A stretch of DNA of 64,000 bases from Tipula vernalis (GCA_958295665.1 OY282559.1:128687605-128751604), one strand, 5' to 3'. Numbered from the stretch's first letter, positions 13,545 to 24,530 are shown. Made by a program: numbers and translations. The notes: generated by a model from the sequence alone, not told the origin.

Positions 13545-14263
13545 AGAGTTTTTTAGAAAATGCCAGGCTTTTATCTCGAGAACGGTGGTGCTAGATAGAA
13601 GAAAATTACTTTTAATGAAAGTTGTTAAGTGTCGAGGGGGACATCGGATGGTGACATGATTGATTGGATGGTTATCATTTGAAGGTCAAATTGAATTGTT
13701 TAAATAGAAATATCTATTTTTGACCCCGGATTCGGAAAGATCGCAAAATTATGTGTTCCGATAGAAACTTTAGCTCTTCTTTTGAATGACTTTCAGATGT
13801 TATTTCAAGGACAAATTACTAAATAATAAGAAATAATCAGCAAATAATAAATTTTAATGCGGAATGACTTAATTTAAAGTTGTTGGAACCACGACCTAAA
13901 GTACCAAGTTAGTATTGTCTTGGTGTATTCCCCATTAAAATTCATTATTTATTGATTATTTCTTATTATTTAGTAATGTGTCGTTGAATTAACATCTGAA
14001 TATCATTCAAAAGAAGAGCATAAAGTTCCTATCTGAACATATACATAATTTTGCGATCTTTCCGAATCCTTGGTCAAAAAAGCTATTTCTATTTAAAAAA
14101 TTCAATTGGACCTTCAAATGGCCTTGAAGGTCGAAGTCAAGAACGATTTAAGGATTTAACCATCCGATGTCCCCTCGGCATTTAACAACTTTCATTATAA
14201 GTAATTTTCTCCTATCTAGCACCGTCCTCGAGATAAAAGCCTGGCATTTTTTTAACCCTGTAT
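13545..14263. repeat. foldback element with ~330-bp inverted arms
   Basis: The left arm (about 13558-13880) and right arm (about 13895-14258) are reverse complements by eye at about 85 percent. Shared blocks include ATGCCAGGCTTTTATCTCGA, GAAAATTACTT..AATGAAAG, ACATCGGATG, GATCGCAAAATTATGT and AAATAATAAGAAATAATCA. The ends match less well; the right terminus reads TACAGGGTTAAAAAAATGCC on the minus strand. It carries no coding sequence and sits inside the CR1-like LINE, so it is a non-autonomous insertion. Confidence 0.85.
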
Positions 14264-14823
14264 GTTCAATATTAAATGATATGCTTTGCGATTTATCTAT
14301 CCTAATCTTAAATATGCTATTATTGAGATAAGACTCATATAAGAAACTTTTTAATATGGGATTTCATTGATTTTTCAATGATCTTCAAAATTGAGGGTTG
14401 CAATAACAAAGCAACACCTGTTTTAAGTATTTTAATAATATTAATATTCTCTGATACCTCGACTGGATTAATAAAAAATGTTTCTAAAATTTCAGTATAA
14501 TAAGAAAGATTATTGGGCAGAAAAGTTAGAAGATTTCAAATCGTTAACAATTTTAGAGAAATAAATACCAAAACCGTTAGTAATTGATTCAGAGTCAGAC
14601 ATTATCTGAGTTAATAGACAAAATTCTTTTGATATTAGTTCTATTTAAATTTCTGCACAAAATATTCTTCTTCTTGCAATCTTACCACATTCATTAAATT
14701 TCTTACTGAAATAGTTATCTTTGTCAGAAACGAGATTAGTGATATCATATTTGCTGAATACCAATTTTTTTTCGTATAAATAACTACTAAGAACCTCTAC
14801 AATCTACAATACATATATCAATT

Positions 14824-15126
14824 TTACCAAAACATAGCCAGTGATGTGTAAATTATGCAATGATATATCCAAAGTAGTACAAATGTTAACACGGACAAAA
14901 CATCAATGCTACAACAAATCAAGGCGAGAGAAGTCTTGCTAGTAATCATTGTGGCAGAATTAATAAGTGACAAAAACTCATTTGACGACAATATAAACAT
15001 GTAATCATTAATGGAAGATGGAAAGTTCAAAATATCAATGTTCAAATCACCAATAAATATTACATTTTGATTTTTAATTTTCGAGATGAAATTTGAAAAT
15101 TCACAAACAAATGTTGAACGATACAC
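14824..15126 (-). pseudogene. LINE apurinic endonuclease fragment
   Basis: The 100-residue frame contains NQNVIFIGDLNIDIL and NDYMFILSSNEFLSLINSAT, the GDFN-type catalytic block and following helix of LINE AP-like endonucleases, closest in style to CR1/L2 elements. The final SDH block is not seen; the frame degenerates after CCSID. It shares strand and order with the RT at 13130-13530. Confidence 0.75.
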
Positions 15127-15429
15127 ACAAACAAAAATATAATTTTAAAATATCAGCTGAATTCAAAGAAATACATAGTTTCATCGTTAGAGTGGATTAA
15201 TAAATTTCTACTTAAATTCCAATTGTGTTGTCTGGTGCAGCGGGTGTTCACATTTTTACACGAGTTTCCATTGGTGTACAAAATTTTCGATGAACAAAAC
15301 TACTTATCAAAACTCCTGTTGGTCAAGTATTTGGAGGTTAGAGCCTCACAAAGGAGTACATTTAGTAAAGCATACCATTCGAAAACGCCATTTTTTAAAA
15401 AGCGGAATTAAGGGTAAACTACATTTTGA

Positions 15430-15840
15430 ATTGAGTCTTGGCTCACAAAACCTTACTATTTGACAGTAATTGCTGGGTTCCATTTAACGCGGCAAAGTAT
15501 ACACAAGTACTTCTGACTACACGCAGCTACTCTTGCTAAATTTTATGAGTAGTTTGCTTTTTGAATTTATGGCGACTTCGTTACCAGAGTATTTAGTACA
15601 ACTAATCGGTAAGAAACGGCTGATCAGTTTTCAAATTAATAATTAATTTTCCAACTTTCCATGTTGCACGTAAATTTTTTTAAATTAAATTTTATTTTCT
15701 CAACTAATTTTCTGCGTTCCATTTACCATCTACCCTCAAATACTTATTTGTACTTTGCCACGTCAAATGGAACGCAGCAAATAATACCTTATTATGGTTC
15801 GAGTCTTGGGTTAAAAACCACATATTTTGGTTTGTATATT
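15430..15840. repeat. imperfect inverted repeat, possible MITE
   Basis: The block TTGCTGGGTTCCATTTAACG near 15469 and following CGGCAAAGTA recur inverted near 15735-15785 (TTGCTGCGTTCCATTTGACG, TGGCAAAGTA). Flanking GAGTCTTGG motifs occur on both sides (15434 and about 15801) in the same orientation. No coding sequence. Confidence 0.6.
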
Positions 15841-16739
15841 TACTAAAACAAATTTGGAAATCTGAGTATGCGTATTATTTCCTAGATAGATAAGAACCGG
15901 TTTTATAAAAATAAACTGTATTTTGACATTTGCGTATAAATATTGATTTATAATCAAATGCCTATTTTAATCATTTATATATTGTTTATAAAATTTACTT
16001 TGTTTATAAATAATGAAAGTACATACATGTTTATGAGGCAAACGAATTGATTTCTTCGTTTAATACGACCACCACCAAAATGTTTATGTTGTGATATAAT
16101 GGCCGAGAGGAATTATTGAAAATGGATAATGGATCAAATGTGGATGTAAATCTACAGTTAAATATTCAAACTTGAATGAATATCACCGGTACAATTTAAC
16201 ATCCGAATATATTCCCATCAATTAAAAAAACACGCCAAAATCAACATTTCCACCAGTGATATGAAAATTGCCTATGCCCAAAATTTATAAGGTACTACAT
16301 ATATGTATGTATATGGTAATGATGATGTTGATTTTTGTTAAGTAACAATGATAGCGGTGCACGCAGATAATGCTATATTATAAACACAAAATTTTCCGTG
16401 TTTCTAATTTTAATATTAAATCTGTATTAAACAGAAACGAAAATTTAAATTCTGTAAATGGAAGATTTAATTTACTTATCCAGAATTTTGTATAGAAAAA
16501 TTTTGGAAAAGGGGAATTTACTGTTTTTCTAGTAATATAGTCTGGCAAAGAGCCGAGACTTATTCTGGAAAAAATTGAGAGAAATTCTTTAAAAATATTT
16601 TGAAAAATAGACCATTTACTACTCTTTTCTAGATACATATTTATGAAAAGTGGGAAATATTTGGGAAGAAGTGGAATTTACAGCTATTTTATGGTTATTT
16701 TATTTTCCGAGAAAGGAAATAACTAAGTCACCTCCTGAT
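15841..16739. other. AT-rich region without a gene
   Basis: No transposon or coding signature recognised. Confidence 0.5.
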
Positions 16740-17203
16740 TTTCTATATTCTAGAACTTTATCTTAAACTCGTTTTAGTAATTGTCAAATTTCACTATTAT
16801 CGGTTAACAAATAGCCAAGATAACCATAACCATCATCATCATCATGTTACCCACCACCATCATCTCTATCTCCATGATAATTACTACTACAATAATCATC
16901 ACCACCTTCATCATCACAATCCCCACATTCTTCACCATGACCATGATCATCATCAATACAATCACGATGAAAATTATTATCATCATCACCATCATTACCA
17001 CCAAGACCTTCATCATCTTAATTCCCATCTTCATCAACATGACCATTTGAGAATCTAACTTCCATACGGCAAATTTCATCTTAATCGGTTAAAAAATAGC
17101 CAAGCCGAAAATCATTTAACAATCGCATTTCCATCATACCTGTCGAATTTCATCAAAATCGTTTCTAAAATTACCATGTTCCACTAATTTCATCTGAAAA
17201 TCA
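16740..17203. repeat. tandem-repeat family (107-bp type) with an ATC-rich microsatellite
   Basis: Units like those at 12003 flank a purine/pyrimidine-skewed (ATC/CAC)n tract at about 16820-17045. Core copies are AAATTTCACTATTATCGGTT at about 16788 and AAATTTCATCTTAATCGGTT at about 17076. The outer piggyBac element is inserted at the right end in a TTAA. Confidence 0.85.
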
Positions 17204-17207
17204 TTAA

Positions 17208-17224
17208 CCCTTGTGTTTACAACC
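17208..17224 (+). repeat. left TIR of outer piggyBac-like element
   Basis: CCCTTGTGTTTACAACC directly after the TTAA at 17204-17207; pairs with 22110-22126 at 15 of 17 positions. Confidence 0.9.
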
Positions 17225-17535
17225 GACTTTTTATCTTCGTCTTTACAACCAACATTCCCTGGTAAGTATGTACTATTTCTATTCGTTTTGCGTAAAATTT
17301 TATTTTAAAATTAAATTTTACGTTAGTATAAATAAATTTGATCATTTCAATTTTATTTATTAATACAACATGCTATTGTATTTCCTGGTTTTGTACAACC
17401 CTGTTTTGTGGCGGAAGAGTTGGCAGAAGAACCCGTTGAGCAATCGAACCCTTTGGAATATAAGGCAAGGGATGGAACAGTTTGGAGTGAAATTCCACCA
17501 ACACATCACAGAAATCTATCGCATAACATTTTTAA

Positions 17536-17549
17536 CCTTCACTCTGTGT
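17536..17549 (+). repeat. left TIR of inner piggyBac-like element
   Basis: CCTTCACTCTGTGT, a perfect inverted match to 20430-20443, next to the TTAA duplication. Confidence 0.95.
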
Positions 17550-17552
17550 AGT

Positions 17553-17569
17553 GGGGTCAAAATGACCCC
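17553..17569. promoter_or_regulatory. subterminal palindrome GGGGTCAAAATGACCCC
   Basis: A 17-bp inverted repeat with 3-bp spacer, just inside the left TIR. The same design recurs at 17737-17753 (GAA spacer) and 20387-20403 (GAT spacer). Position suggests transposase binding. It also matches the layout of an IR3 nuclear-receptor site (GGTCANNNTGACC), so binding of a host receptor is conceivable but not shown. Confidence 0.7.
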
Positions 17570-17736
17570 AGTCGTTTTAAAAGTAGAAAAAAACATACTT
17601 TTTATCATTTAATTAGTCCAAACAATTGGGATAGGTTAAACTTTTTACATTAAATTCAATGGAAAGCGGGTCAATACCAATTAAATATATGACAGTTAGG
17701 ATAAGTTGAAATGAACCAAGCAGATTTCTGTGCACT

Positions 17737-17753
17737 GGGGTCAGAATGACCCC
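17737..17753. promoter_or_regulatory. second subterminal palindrome GGGGTCAGAATGACCCC
   Basis: Preceded by TGTGCACT, resembling the sequence that precedes the first copy next to the TIR (CTGTGTAGT), as if the end block was duplicated inward. Confidence 0.7.
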
Positions 17754-18307
17754 AAATTTTTTCTATATATTGTATAGATAATAGAATACCGATTTAATTT
17801 TTCTTCTTAGTGTATGGAATGTGAATGTAAAGTATTGTTATTTGCACAATTTCTCTCATAAATAGTAAGAGACAGAGAAAATGAATTATTGCCAAAACCA
17901 ACACTAATGTACTACAAGCCTGATTCGGTGATGACGCACACAGATGCCCTCTGACATTTTATCGCTTATATTTGAAAGTATTCGTGCGTAAATTCCTTTG
18001 TTTCCTTTGGTTCCGATCACCATAATTTTCATGTACAAGCGAAAAAAAATTATAGTATGGGTGACACTCAGGCTTGTAGTACATTATTGTTGGTTTTGAT
18101 TATTGCATTGCCATTATGTATTTGTTCATTGCTATTTACGTTGTATAATGATGATCCCGTTACCTCACTTTTGTAATATTTTCAACAATATTTCTGCTTA
18201 TTTATTGTGTAAATTTTGAGTGAACTAGTCGATACAGTAAAAATAGAAGAATCATTTTTTATAATTTTTTCATTTGTGTGTGCAATATTGTTATACTATT
18301 TTGTGTT

Positions 18308-20193
18308 ATGGCAAGGAAGAGACAGAGCGGTCAAGAACTGCTTGAACTTTTCGACCGCGTTACAACTCCAGAGACATCGGACGAAGAGGAGATAGCAAAC
18401 GATAAATAGATATTGCGTTTTCGGATTGCGATGAGGATGACCAAGTGGAGCAGATAATCACAAACGTATGTAATACTGATGACGATGAGGATGTCGAAAA
18501 TATCAATGATGAACAAGGTGAAAGTGAACCTACCACCGATGAACACCTCGAGGAAGATAGTGGCAAGTAGTATTATGACCAAAACAAAAAATTTACAAGA
18601 AAATGGAGTGCAAATTCTCCTAAAGCAACAAGAACACGTGATTTTCTTATATATAGAGAGAAAGATGGCTTGACATCTCAAACATCACAAAACCTGAACA
18701 CTCATTTACTAGCATTTCAAAAAGTTGTACCGGAAACGTTAGTCAATATTATTGTAGCTGAAACAAATAGAAAAGCACGGCAATATTATACTTCGAAAAG
18801 CAATACAGCGAAACGACAGCGTCTTTGGTATAATACAAAATCCGAGGGAATTTATGCTCTCATCGGTATTCTGATTTATGCTGGCGTCCATAAAAACTGG
18901 AATGAGCGATTAGACGAATTGTATCGTATTGATAACCGTCCATTTTATAGAGCTGTAATGTCGCTAGAGAGAGTACAACAACTACTAAGGTTTTTGCGGT
19001 TCGATAATTTTCAAACCAGATCGGAGCGGTTGAAAACTGACAAATTAGCAGCATTCCGTGATGTGTGGAACATGTTCTTGTCAAATATCCGAGCACCATA
19101 CAAACCGTCATCGAATTTAATAATAGATGAACAACTGGTTTTAACAAGAGGAAGATGTGGCTTTAGACAGTATATACCTTCAAAACCAGGCAAGTACGGA
19201 GTTAAAATATTTTGGATATGTGATACTAAAAATGCGTACCCGTTGAACGCCGAGGTGTATGTGGGTAAACACCCAAACGAATCTCGTTAAAATAATTATT
19301 CCTGAAATTTGGTCCATCGATTATCTGCGCCGTACCTAAACAAAGGCAGAACAATTACAATGGATAATTTTTTCACTAGTTACACTTTGGCCGAACAACT
19401 ATTACAGAAAAAGACCACTATAATTGGAACGATACGTCACAATAAACCTGATCTTCCCAAAGAATTAACGTGCAAAGCGGAGCTGAAGAAAAGAGAAGTA
19501 AATTCATCAAAATTTTGCTTCGATAACCACCTAACTCTGGTCAGCTTTATTCCAAAGTCAAATAAAAATGTACTCCTTTTATCCACTTTGCACAACGATG
19601 GTGGAATTGACGGCGATTCTAAAAAACCAAACATCATACTGGACTATAATGCAAGGAAGGGAGGGGTTGATGCTCTTGATAAACTCGTCAGAACATACAC
19701 CTGTAAAAGGAAAACCAAACGATGGCCAATGGTATTATTTTTTAATATGATCGACATCGCAGGTGTAGCAGCTTTCAATTTATATAAATGCGCTAACCCA
19801 CAATTATACGCAATCCGCAGCGCCGCCGAAAGAAAGATATTTCTGAAACAATTGGCAATGGAATTGGTGCATGCAAATATCTTGGAGCGGCTGTCCAATC
19901 CACGAGCGTTAATACGTAATGTAAAAATTGCAATCAACCAAATAGGTTACAAAGTGTTGAACATAAACCCAGTTTCAACAACAGAAGGAGCAGCGACGAA
20001 GGCAACAGTTAGTAAACGTCCACGATGCTTCTTGTGCCCGCGATCGGCTGACTTTAAAACAAAAACAAGGTGCCATAGTTGCAATGAGCCTTGTTGTCCA
20101 ACTCACAGCCAGATTACGTGCATAGAATGCACCAGAGAGGAAGAAATGGATTCAAGCGAAAAAGAAGTTGATTCAGAAAGTGCGTCTGACTAA
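18308..20193 (+). pseudogene. piggyBac-family transposase, disrupted
   Basis: Starts MARKRQSGQELLELFDRV, an acidic N-terminus (SDEEE and later DDDED runs) as is usual for the family. A frameshift near 18405 and in-frame stops at 18568, 19288 and 19303 break about 628 codons; the last two stops are in the same frame as both flanking segments, so they are point mutations. The DDD catalytic residues are visible: D in LIIDEQL (about 19126), D in ITMDNFFTSY (about 19362) and D in GGVDALDKL (about 19668). The C-terminal Cys-rich zinc domain (CFLCPRSADF to CIECT) is complete, followed by an acidic tail. This enzyme cuts and pastes the element at TTAA sites. Confidence 0.93.
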
Positions 20194-20326
20194 AATAGAT
20201 TTAATGAATTTATGTAATTTTTATTAATTTTTTTGTTTTTTTTTATTTAATTTTATTTGATATTTCTAATAGATTTTTGTTATTTTTGTAATGTATTTAA
20301 TTTTTCTAATTAAAATATTAGTATGA

Positions 20327-20332
20327 AATAAA
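20327..20332 (+). terminator. polyadenylation signal of inner piggyBac transposase
   Basis: AATAAA about 130 nt after the transposase stop and 100 bp before the right TIR, in a T-rich 3' region. Confidence 0.6.
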
Positions 20333-20386
20333 CGAAAAAACGAGTTTTTTTTTTATTTTCCTAATAAAATATATGAAAACAAAAGT

Positions 20387-20403
20387 GGGGTCAGATTGAC
20401 CCC
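20387..20403. promoter_or_regulatory. third subterminal palindrome GGGGTCAGATTGACCCC
   Basis: Right-end counterpart of the palindromes at 17553 and 17737, followed by ATACACAGA and then the right TIR. Confidence 0.7.
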
Positions 20404-20429
20404 TATACACAGACAACGCAATGTTAACC

Positions 20430-20443
20430 ACACAGAGTGAAGG
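20430..20443 (-). repeat. right TIR of inner piggyBac-like element
   Basis: Perfect 14-bp complement of 17536-17549, followed by TTAA. Confidence 0.95.
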
Positions 20444-20447
20444 TTAA

Positions 20448-21797
20448 ATCGGCCACTGCAGGCCCAACAAATAAAACGAACAATCAAAACATTTAAACTA
20501 TTTATACGTGAAGACATTTGTGACATCATCATTCGCGAAACCAATCGTAGAGGACCTCAAAGTTACTAAACATGGAACCACAAAAATCCAAATAATATTC
20601 CAAAAATGAGTATACTAGATTTGTGGAGATCTAGTTCTCATCCCCTTTATCGCATTACAATGGGTTTTTAGCGCTTTTATACTACACGCCGATATATCAG
20701 ATTTGATAATGAGAATACCCGTGCGCAACGGATACTTGCTGTCTTGTAGCTGGAGCAAACATTTCGATTGATGGCGTTTCACACAGAACATTCCTTCAAA
20801 ACCGGCCAGATATCGAATTAAAGTATAGTGGGGGTGTGACTCCACTACATCGTATCCATTGAAAGAATAAATCTACACTAGAATCGCTGCAAACTCACAA
20901 AAGGAAAGTAACCAAGGAGAACGTATTGTTAAAGATTTATGATGTACTATTTTTCGTAGAAGTGCTCGAAATATTACGTGTGACAATTTTTTTACCAGAT
21001 ACAATTTAGCTTCTAGTTTGATGCGTAACCACAATTTATCAATTCTAGGGACAGTAAATTAAAGGCGGCGATTCGTACCAGCGGAATTTGAAGTTGTAAA
21101 AGGCAAACCTCAACCTGTCGAATCGTATATTTTCGGATTTTCGAACAACATCACAATGTGTTCGTATATTCCAAAAAAAACAAAGCTGTGGTAATTTTAT
21201 CCACTATGCATTATGATAAGGAGAAACAAGGATCGTACAATAAACCAAAAATGACCCTAGATTATAACAGAATAGCAGCGTGGATAATATGGCAGCGTGG
21301 ATAATATGGACAAAATATTGCGCGAATATTCATGCAAAAGGAGGACGAATCTCTACCACTGGCATTTTTTTATAACATTTTATATGTGGCGGCTTTAGCA
21401 GCACATACAGCACATATAGAAAATAATCCGTTCTTGAGAAAAAAACTCCAGTCACCGGCGTAAATTTTTGCAACAATTATGCGAGCAGTTGGTTAAGTCT
21501 GAAATTAGTAAACGTTCCAAGAACCCGCAAATAACGCGACATTTTGCTACCAAAAACGGTGTCGAAAGTTTTTTGGGCCATATTGTGGAAATTGAAGCAA
21601 GAGATGTACAAAGCACATCTATCGCAAAAAAACGTGACTCAAGCGGTAGAATTATACACCAAGGAAATTGCCACCTCTGTTCTAAGAGAATAAGATTGAC
21701 CCGGAAAAATTGTGCGAATTACAAAAAAACAGTCTACGCGCAGCGTACATTGACTGTAGCAACTTGCTTGCGATGTACCACAAACACCGGGAATTAA
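20448..21797 (+). pseudogene. outer piggyBac-family transposase, heavily decayed
   Basis: The frame begins left of the inner element (about 17455-17531: ARDGTVWSEIPPTHHRNLSH) and resumes at 20448 (SATAGPTNKT, then FKLFIREDICDIIIRETNRR). Further recognisable pieces are ITCDNFFTRYNLASSLMRNH near 20970-21040 (second catalytic Asp), VVILSTMHYDKEKQGSYNKP near 21190, and the third Asp region NMDKILREYSCKRR near 21305. The C-terminal zinc domain is still open at 21468-21797 (GNCHLCSKRIRLTRKNC). Stops, frameshifts and a 17-bp tandem duplication (21276-21309) destroy the frame. The first catalytic Asp region is not recognisable. Confidence 0.88.
21276..21309 (+). repeat. 17-bp tandem duplication in outer transposase
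   Basis: CAGCGTGGATAATATGG is present twice back to back, 21276-21292 and 21293-21309. It interrupts the region encoding the third catalytic Asp and shifts the frame. Confidence 0.9.
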
Positions 21798-22109
21798 TTT
21801 TTATGTAATTTTTTATTATATGTTAAGTTTTATAAATAAATAATAAACTAAATAATATGAAACTTTCTAATTTTTAATTTTCATTTAGTGTTAAGATTAA
21901 GCTACATACCCGGGTACGTTGGTTATCAATTTGAGGGATTATTCGAAACAAACTATATTAAAAACTAGTTATAATCGAGTTTTGGAAAAACTTTTCTTGA
22001 AATTCCATTCTGAACATATAATTGTTAAGCTACTGATGGATTCATGTCGATAAGATACTAAATCAATAAAATTTTGGTCATTAAAATTGAAAAACATACT
22101 CGGGTATGC

Positions 22110-22126
22110 GGTTGTAAACATAAAGG
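22110..22126 (-). repeat. right TIR of outer piggyBac-like element
   Basis: GGTTGTAAACATAAAGG, followed by TTAA at 22127-22130. Inverted partner of 17208-17224. Confidence 0.9.
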
Positions 22127-22130
22127 TTAA

Positions 22131-22640
22131 ATAATCCCATTTCCGCCGTACCTGTCAAATTTCATCTTAAGCGTTTAATAAATAGCCAAGTTATAAGCTA
22201 ATCGACCATTTTCCAAAAAATTAATTTAACAGTATTCCTACGGAGTGAATTTACTGACACAAATGGTTTTTGAATATAAAATAAATTTTTTGAGGAATAC
22301 AATATACTCGTATGTAGGTGCAGAATATAAAATAAAATATTATGTGAGTATCGTCAGTTTAAATTTGAAATGTGTCTAAAAGTCACTTGTCAGTAGAAAT
22401 AGGGTTAAAAATCCTATCTCCAACCCATTACCTGTCGAATTTCATCATAATCCGTTAAAAAAATAGCCAAATAACAGGAAAATTTTCCATATTCATAAAC
22501 TTTATCCAAAAATCGTTTAACAATCACATTCCCATCGTACCTGACGAATTTCATCATAATCGTTAAGAAATAGCCAAGTTTCAGGAATTGGCCATATTTC
22601 AAAAATCTATTCAAAAATTATTTAACAATCCGTAGTTCAT
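22131..22640. repeat. 107-bp-type tandem-repeat family, right part
   Basis: Continues the array broken by the outer piggyBac element. Cores AAATTTCATCTTAAGCGTTT (about 22157), GAATTTCATCATAATCCGTT (about 22437) and GAATTTCATCATAATCGTTA (about 22546) are each followed by AAATAGCCAA. An unrelated 200-bp stretch (about 22225-22400) separates the first from the rest. Confidence 0.85.
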
Positions 22641-24487
22641 ATTATTGCTACAATATTTTAAATTATTACTTTGTTAGTTTTAAAAATTAGCACTTTAATA
22701 TATATGGAGCTCTTTTCTAGTTGAAAATATTCCAACCATTGTAAAAATTGGCGCTATGTCATACGGTACGCTTTACTAAATCATAGCCACAAAAAAAGCA
22801 TTCGTATTGATATTTGTCTATTGGGAACACAAAATATAATGGATAACAGATTGCACAAAATATAAACCAAAATAGCTAATTGTGTCATTGCCATTATTAC
22901 TAGCTGCTTCCGTTATCAACTGGTAGGTAAGGAAAGGGGTCAATTCACTAATTCATTCCATGAAAAATTAAATGAGTTTTCTGAGGGCCGATTCTTGATC
23001 CATCAATTCCATTGACCGTAGAATTATTTTGAAACTTAAAAAATTTATTGATTAAATAAATCGAATTTAGGATTTTGTTAAACGAACTTGACTTGGAAAA
23101 ATTTAGAATTTTACAAATTAAATTTCATTGCGAACTGCAATAACGAAGAGAAAGTTTGAATATGTTATTTGGTTTTTGTTGGTAAGCCTCTAAATTGTCG
23201 TCTGCAGTCGAGATTCAAATTCTAAATTCTTTTAAAAAAATCAAAAAAAATCTATGGCTTAGAGGCCGGAATCGAGCTTATCGCGTCTTAACTGGTACCT
23301 TTTCAGCCGTATTTATAACGTTTTGTTGAATGTAGTAGGTGGTCAGCCCAACGAACGATTTTATACTCAAAATCGTTTTTTTTTTATGTTTGTCGATACA
23401 TGGTATGTTGGTCTGTGGCTATAATCAAGACCGGATGTCGTGAGCAGCTCTATTGTTGTACGAGAACTCTAAGAAAAAATGATTCTTTTACATGGTATAG
23501 TAAGAAAATTCAATAGTTCTATAATTCTGCCACCACCATCATTCTTCCTTCCAAATATGTCAAAAACGATGATTCTACTTTGGACAAATTCACTCGGCGT
23601 TTATTTCTTTATAGAATACTAATTTACCGAACAATCTAATATGCTAATAAAAAAATACAGATTTTTGGCCAAATGCCTTGAAAAATATTAAATTCTTGGA
23701 TTTTAAGAAAAACTAAACTTGAATTGGTTCGAAACTTGACGTTTCATTACACTATCAAGATTAACCTTTCATCACTTTCCGGGTTAAAAATTTAACAAAT
23801 TGACTTTCAGAAATTTTACAGAAATTTGGATCAATAAGATTCTTTCGGCTTTTTATAGACAAAATATATTAAAAAAATTATGGCATTCACAACAATTTCG
23901 ACTTGTTAATCAGAAAAAATGAAGAGGCCAATCATTTTAATAAATATATCTACCAGAAAAAAGTAGAAATATCAAAATCCTCCCCGTATTTTAACCCGAA
24001 GTCAATACAAAGTGTATCGACTGCAAAAAACGAAAACTTGCCTTGAGCTTTCTGTGTGGTAGTTTGGTTTCGTACTGATAAAAAGCCGAAAGAATCTTAT
24101 TGATTTAATACAGACAAACTTTCTCTTTCTAGAAATTTGGATATATTAACAAAATCTGAAATTCAGCGTTCGATCGCAAATTAGATATACGTACTCTAGA
24201 AAATATGAATATTCGATTGATTTTGACATGATTTTTTCAATTGAGCATTTATTTTCTTGAGTTTTACTTTCGAGCTGCTGAACTTCTTACGACGCAAATA
24301 AAATCAAGGTCAAGACAATCACGCAAAGTAATACATGTAATATATGAATTTTTCGAGTTAATTTACATATTTTATAATGAAATACTTTACAGTGTTACGA
24401 CGAATTATTCAAATTTCGAAAATAATTGTATTTTAGTAACCTAAATCATTTAACTTGAATAAAACGCTTTGGGCGTTTTATTCTAAT
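22641..24487. other. AT-rich region without a gene
   Basis: No coding or transposon domain recognised. The only clear structure is the perfect inverted repeat at 23830-24104. Confidence 0.5.
23830..24104. repeat. 27-bp perfect inverted repeat, 221-bp loop
   Basis: Arms 23830-23856 and 24078-24104 are exact complements (core AAGATTCTTTCGGCTTTTTA). The space between them is AT-rich and non-coding. It may be a small foldback or a MITE whose outer ends have decayed. Confidence 0.85.
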
Positions 24488-24530
24488 AAAACGTCCAGTA
24501 GGCGCACTATTCGTTTAAAGCGCCTACGCG
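24488..24530. repeat. uninterrupted copy of the repeat hit by the 32154 insertion
   Basis: AAAACGTCCAGTAGGCGCAC followed by TATTCGTTTAAAGCGCCTA matches 32131-32153 joined to 33239-33256. It is therefore a paralogous empty site for the 1.08-kb element. A short hairpin (AAAACGC..GCGTTTTA) precedes it. Confidence 0.85.

Larger units (their letters stand above)
13120..15170 (-). mobile_element. CR1-like non-LTR retrotransposon remnant
   Basis: Minus-strand translation gives, from right to left, an endonuclease segment (14824-15126), a linker typical of CR1/L2 elements (about 14480-14800, with NDLKSSNFSAQ-like sequence) and an RT segment (13130-13530). A 0.7-kb foldback element at 13545-14263 separates linker and RT. 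The frame is broken throughout, and neither a 5' end nor a 3' tail is defined. Confidence 0.75.
17536..20443 (+). mobile_element. inner piggyBac-like element, 2.9 kb, inserted in the outer one
   Basis: Perfect 14-bp TIRs (CCTTCACTCTGTGT at 17536-17549 and its complement at 20430-20443) are flanked by TTAA at 17532-17535 and 20444-20447. Three copies of a 17-bp palindrome, GGGGTCANNNTGACCCC, lie subterminally. A plus-strand transposase pseudogene fills 18308-20193, and a polyadenylation signal AATAAA follows at 20327. Joining the flanks with a single TTAA restores the outer transposase reading frame, which proves the order of insertion. Confidence 0.96.
17208..22126 (+). mobile_element. outer piggyBac-like element, interrupted and decayed
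   Basis: Terminal inverted repeats CCCTTGTGTTTACAACC (17208-17224) and the complement of CCTTTATGTTTACAACC (22110-22126) match at 15 of 17 positions and are flanked by TTAA at 17204-17207 and 22127-22130, the piggyBac target duplication. Subterminal CATACYCGGGTAYG motifs recur at about 21906 and 22096. Coding remnants of a piggyBac transposase lie on both sides of the inner element (17420-17531 and 20448-21797). Without the inner element it would be about 2.0 kb. Many stops and frameshifts make it inactive. Confidence 0.92.

Noticed and set aside
16804..17079. Open frames of 68-91 codons on both strands made of Met/Ile/Val or Ile/Thr runs
   Set aside because: They are translations of the (ATC/CAC)n microsatellite, not a protein.
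18331..18681. 116-codon minus-strand frame, Ser-rich
   Set aside because: Antisense shadow of the acidic N-terminus of the inner piggyBac transposase.
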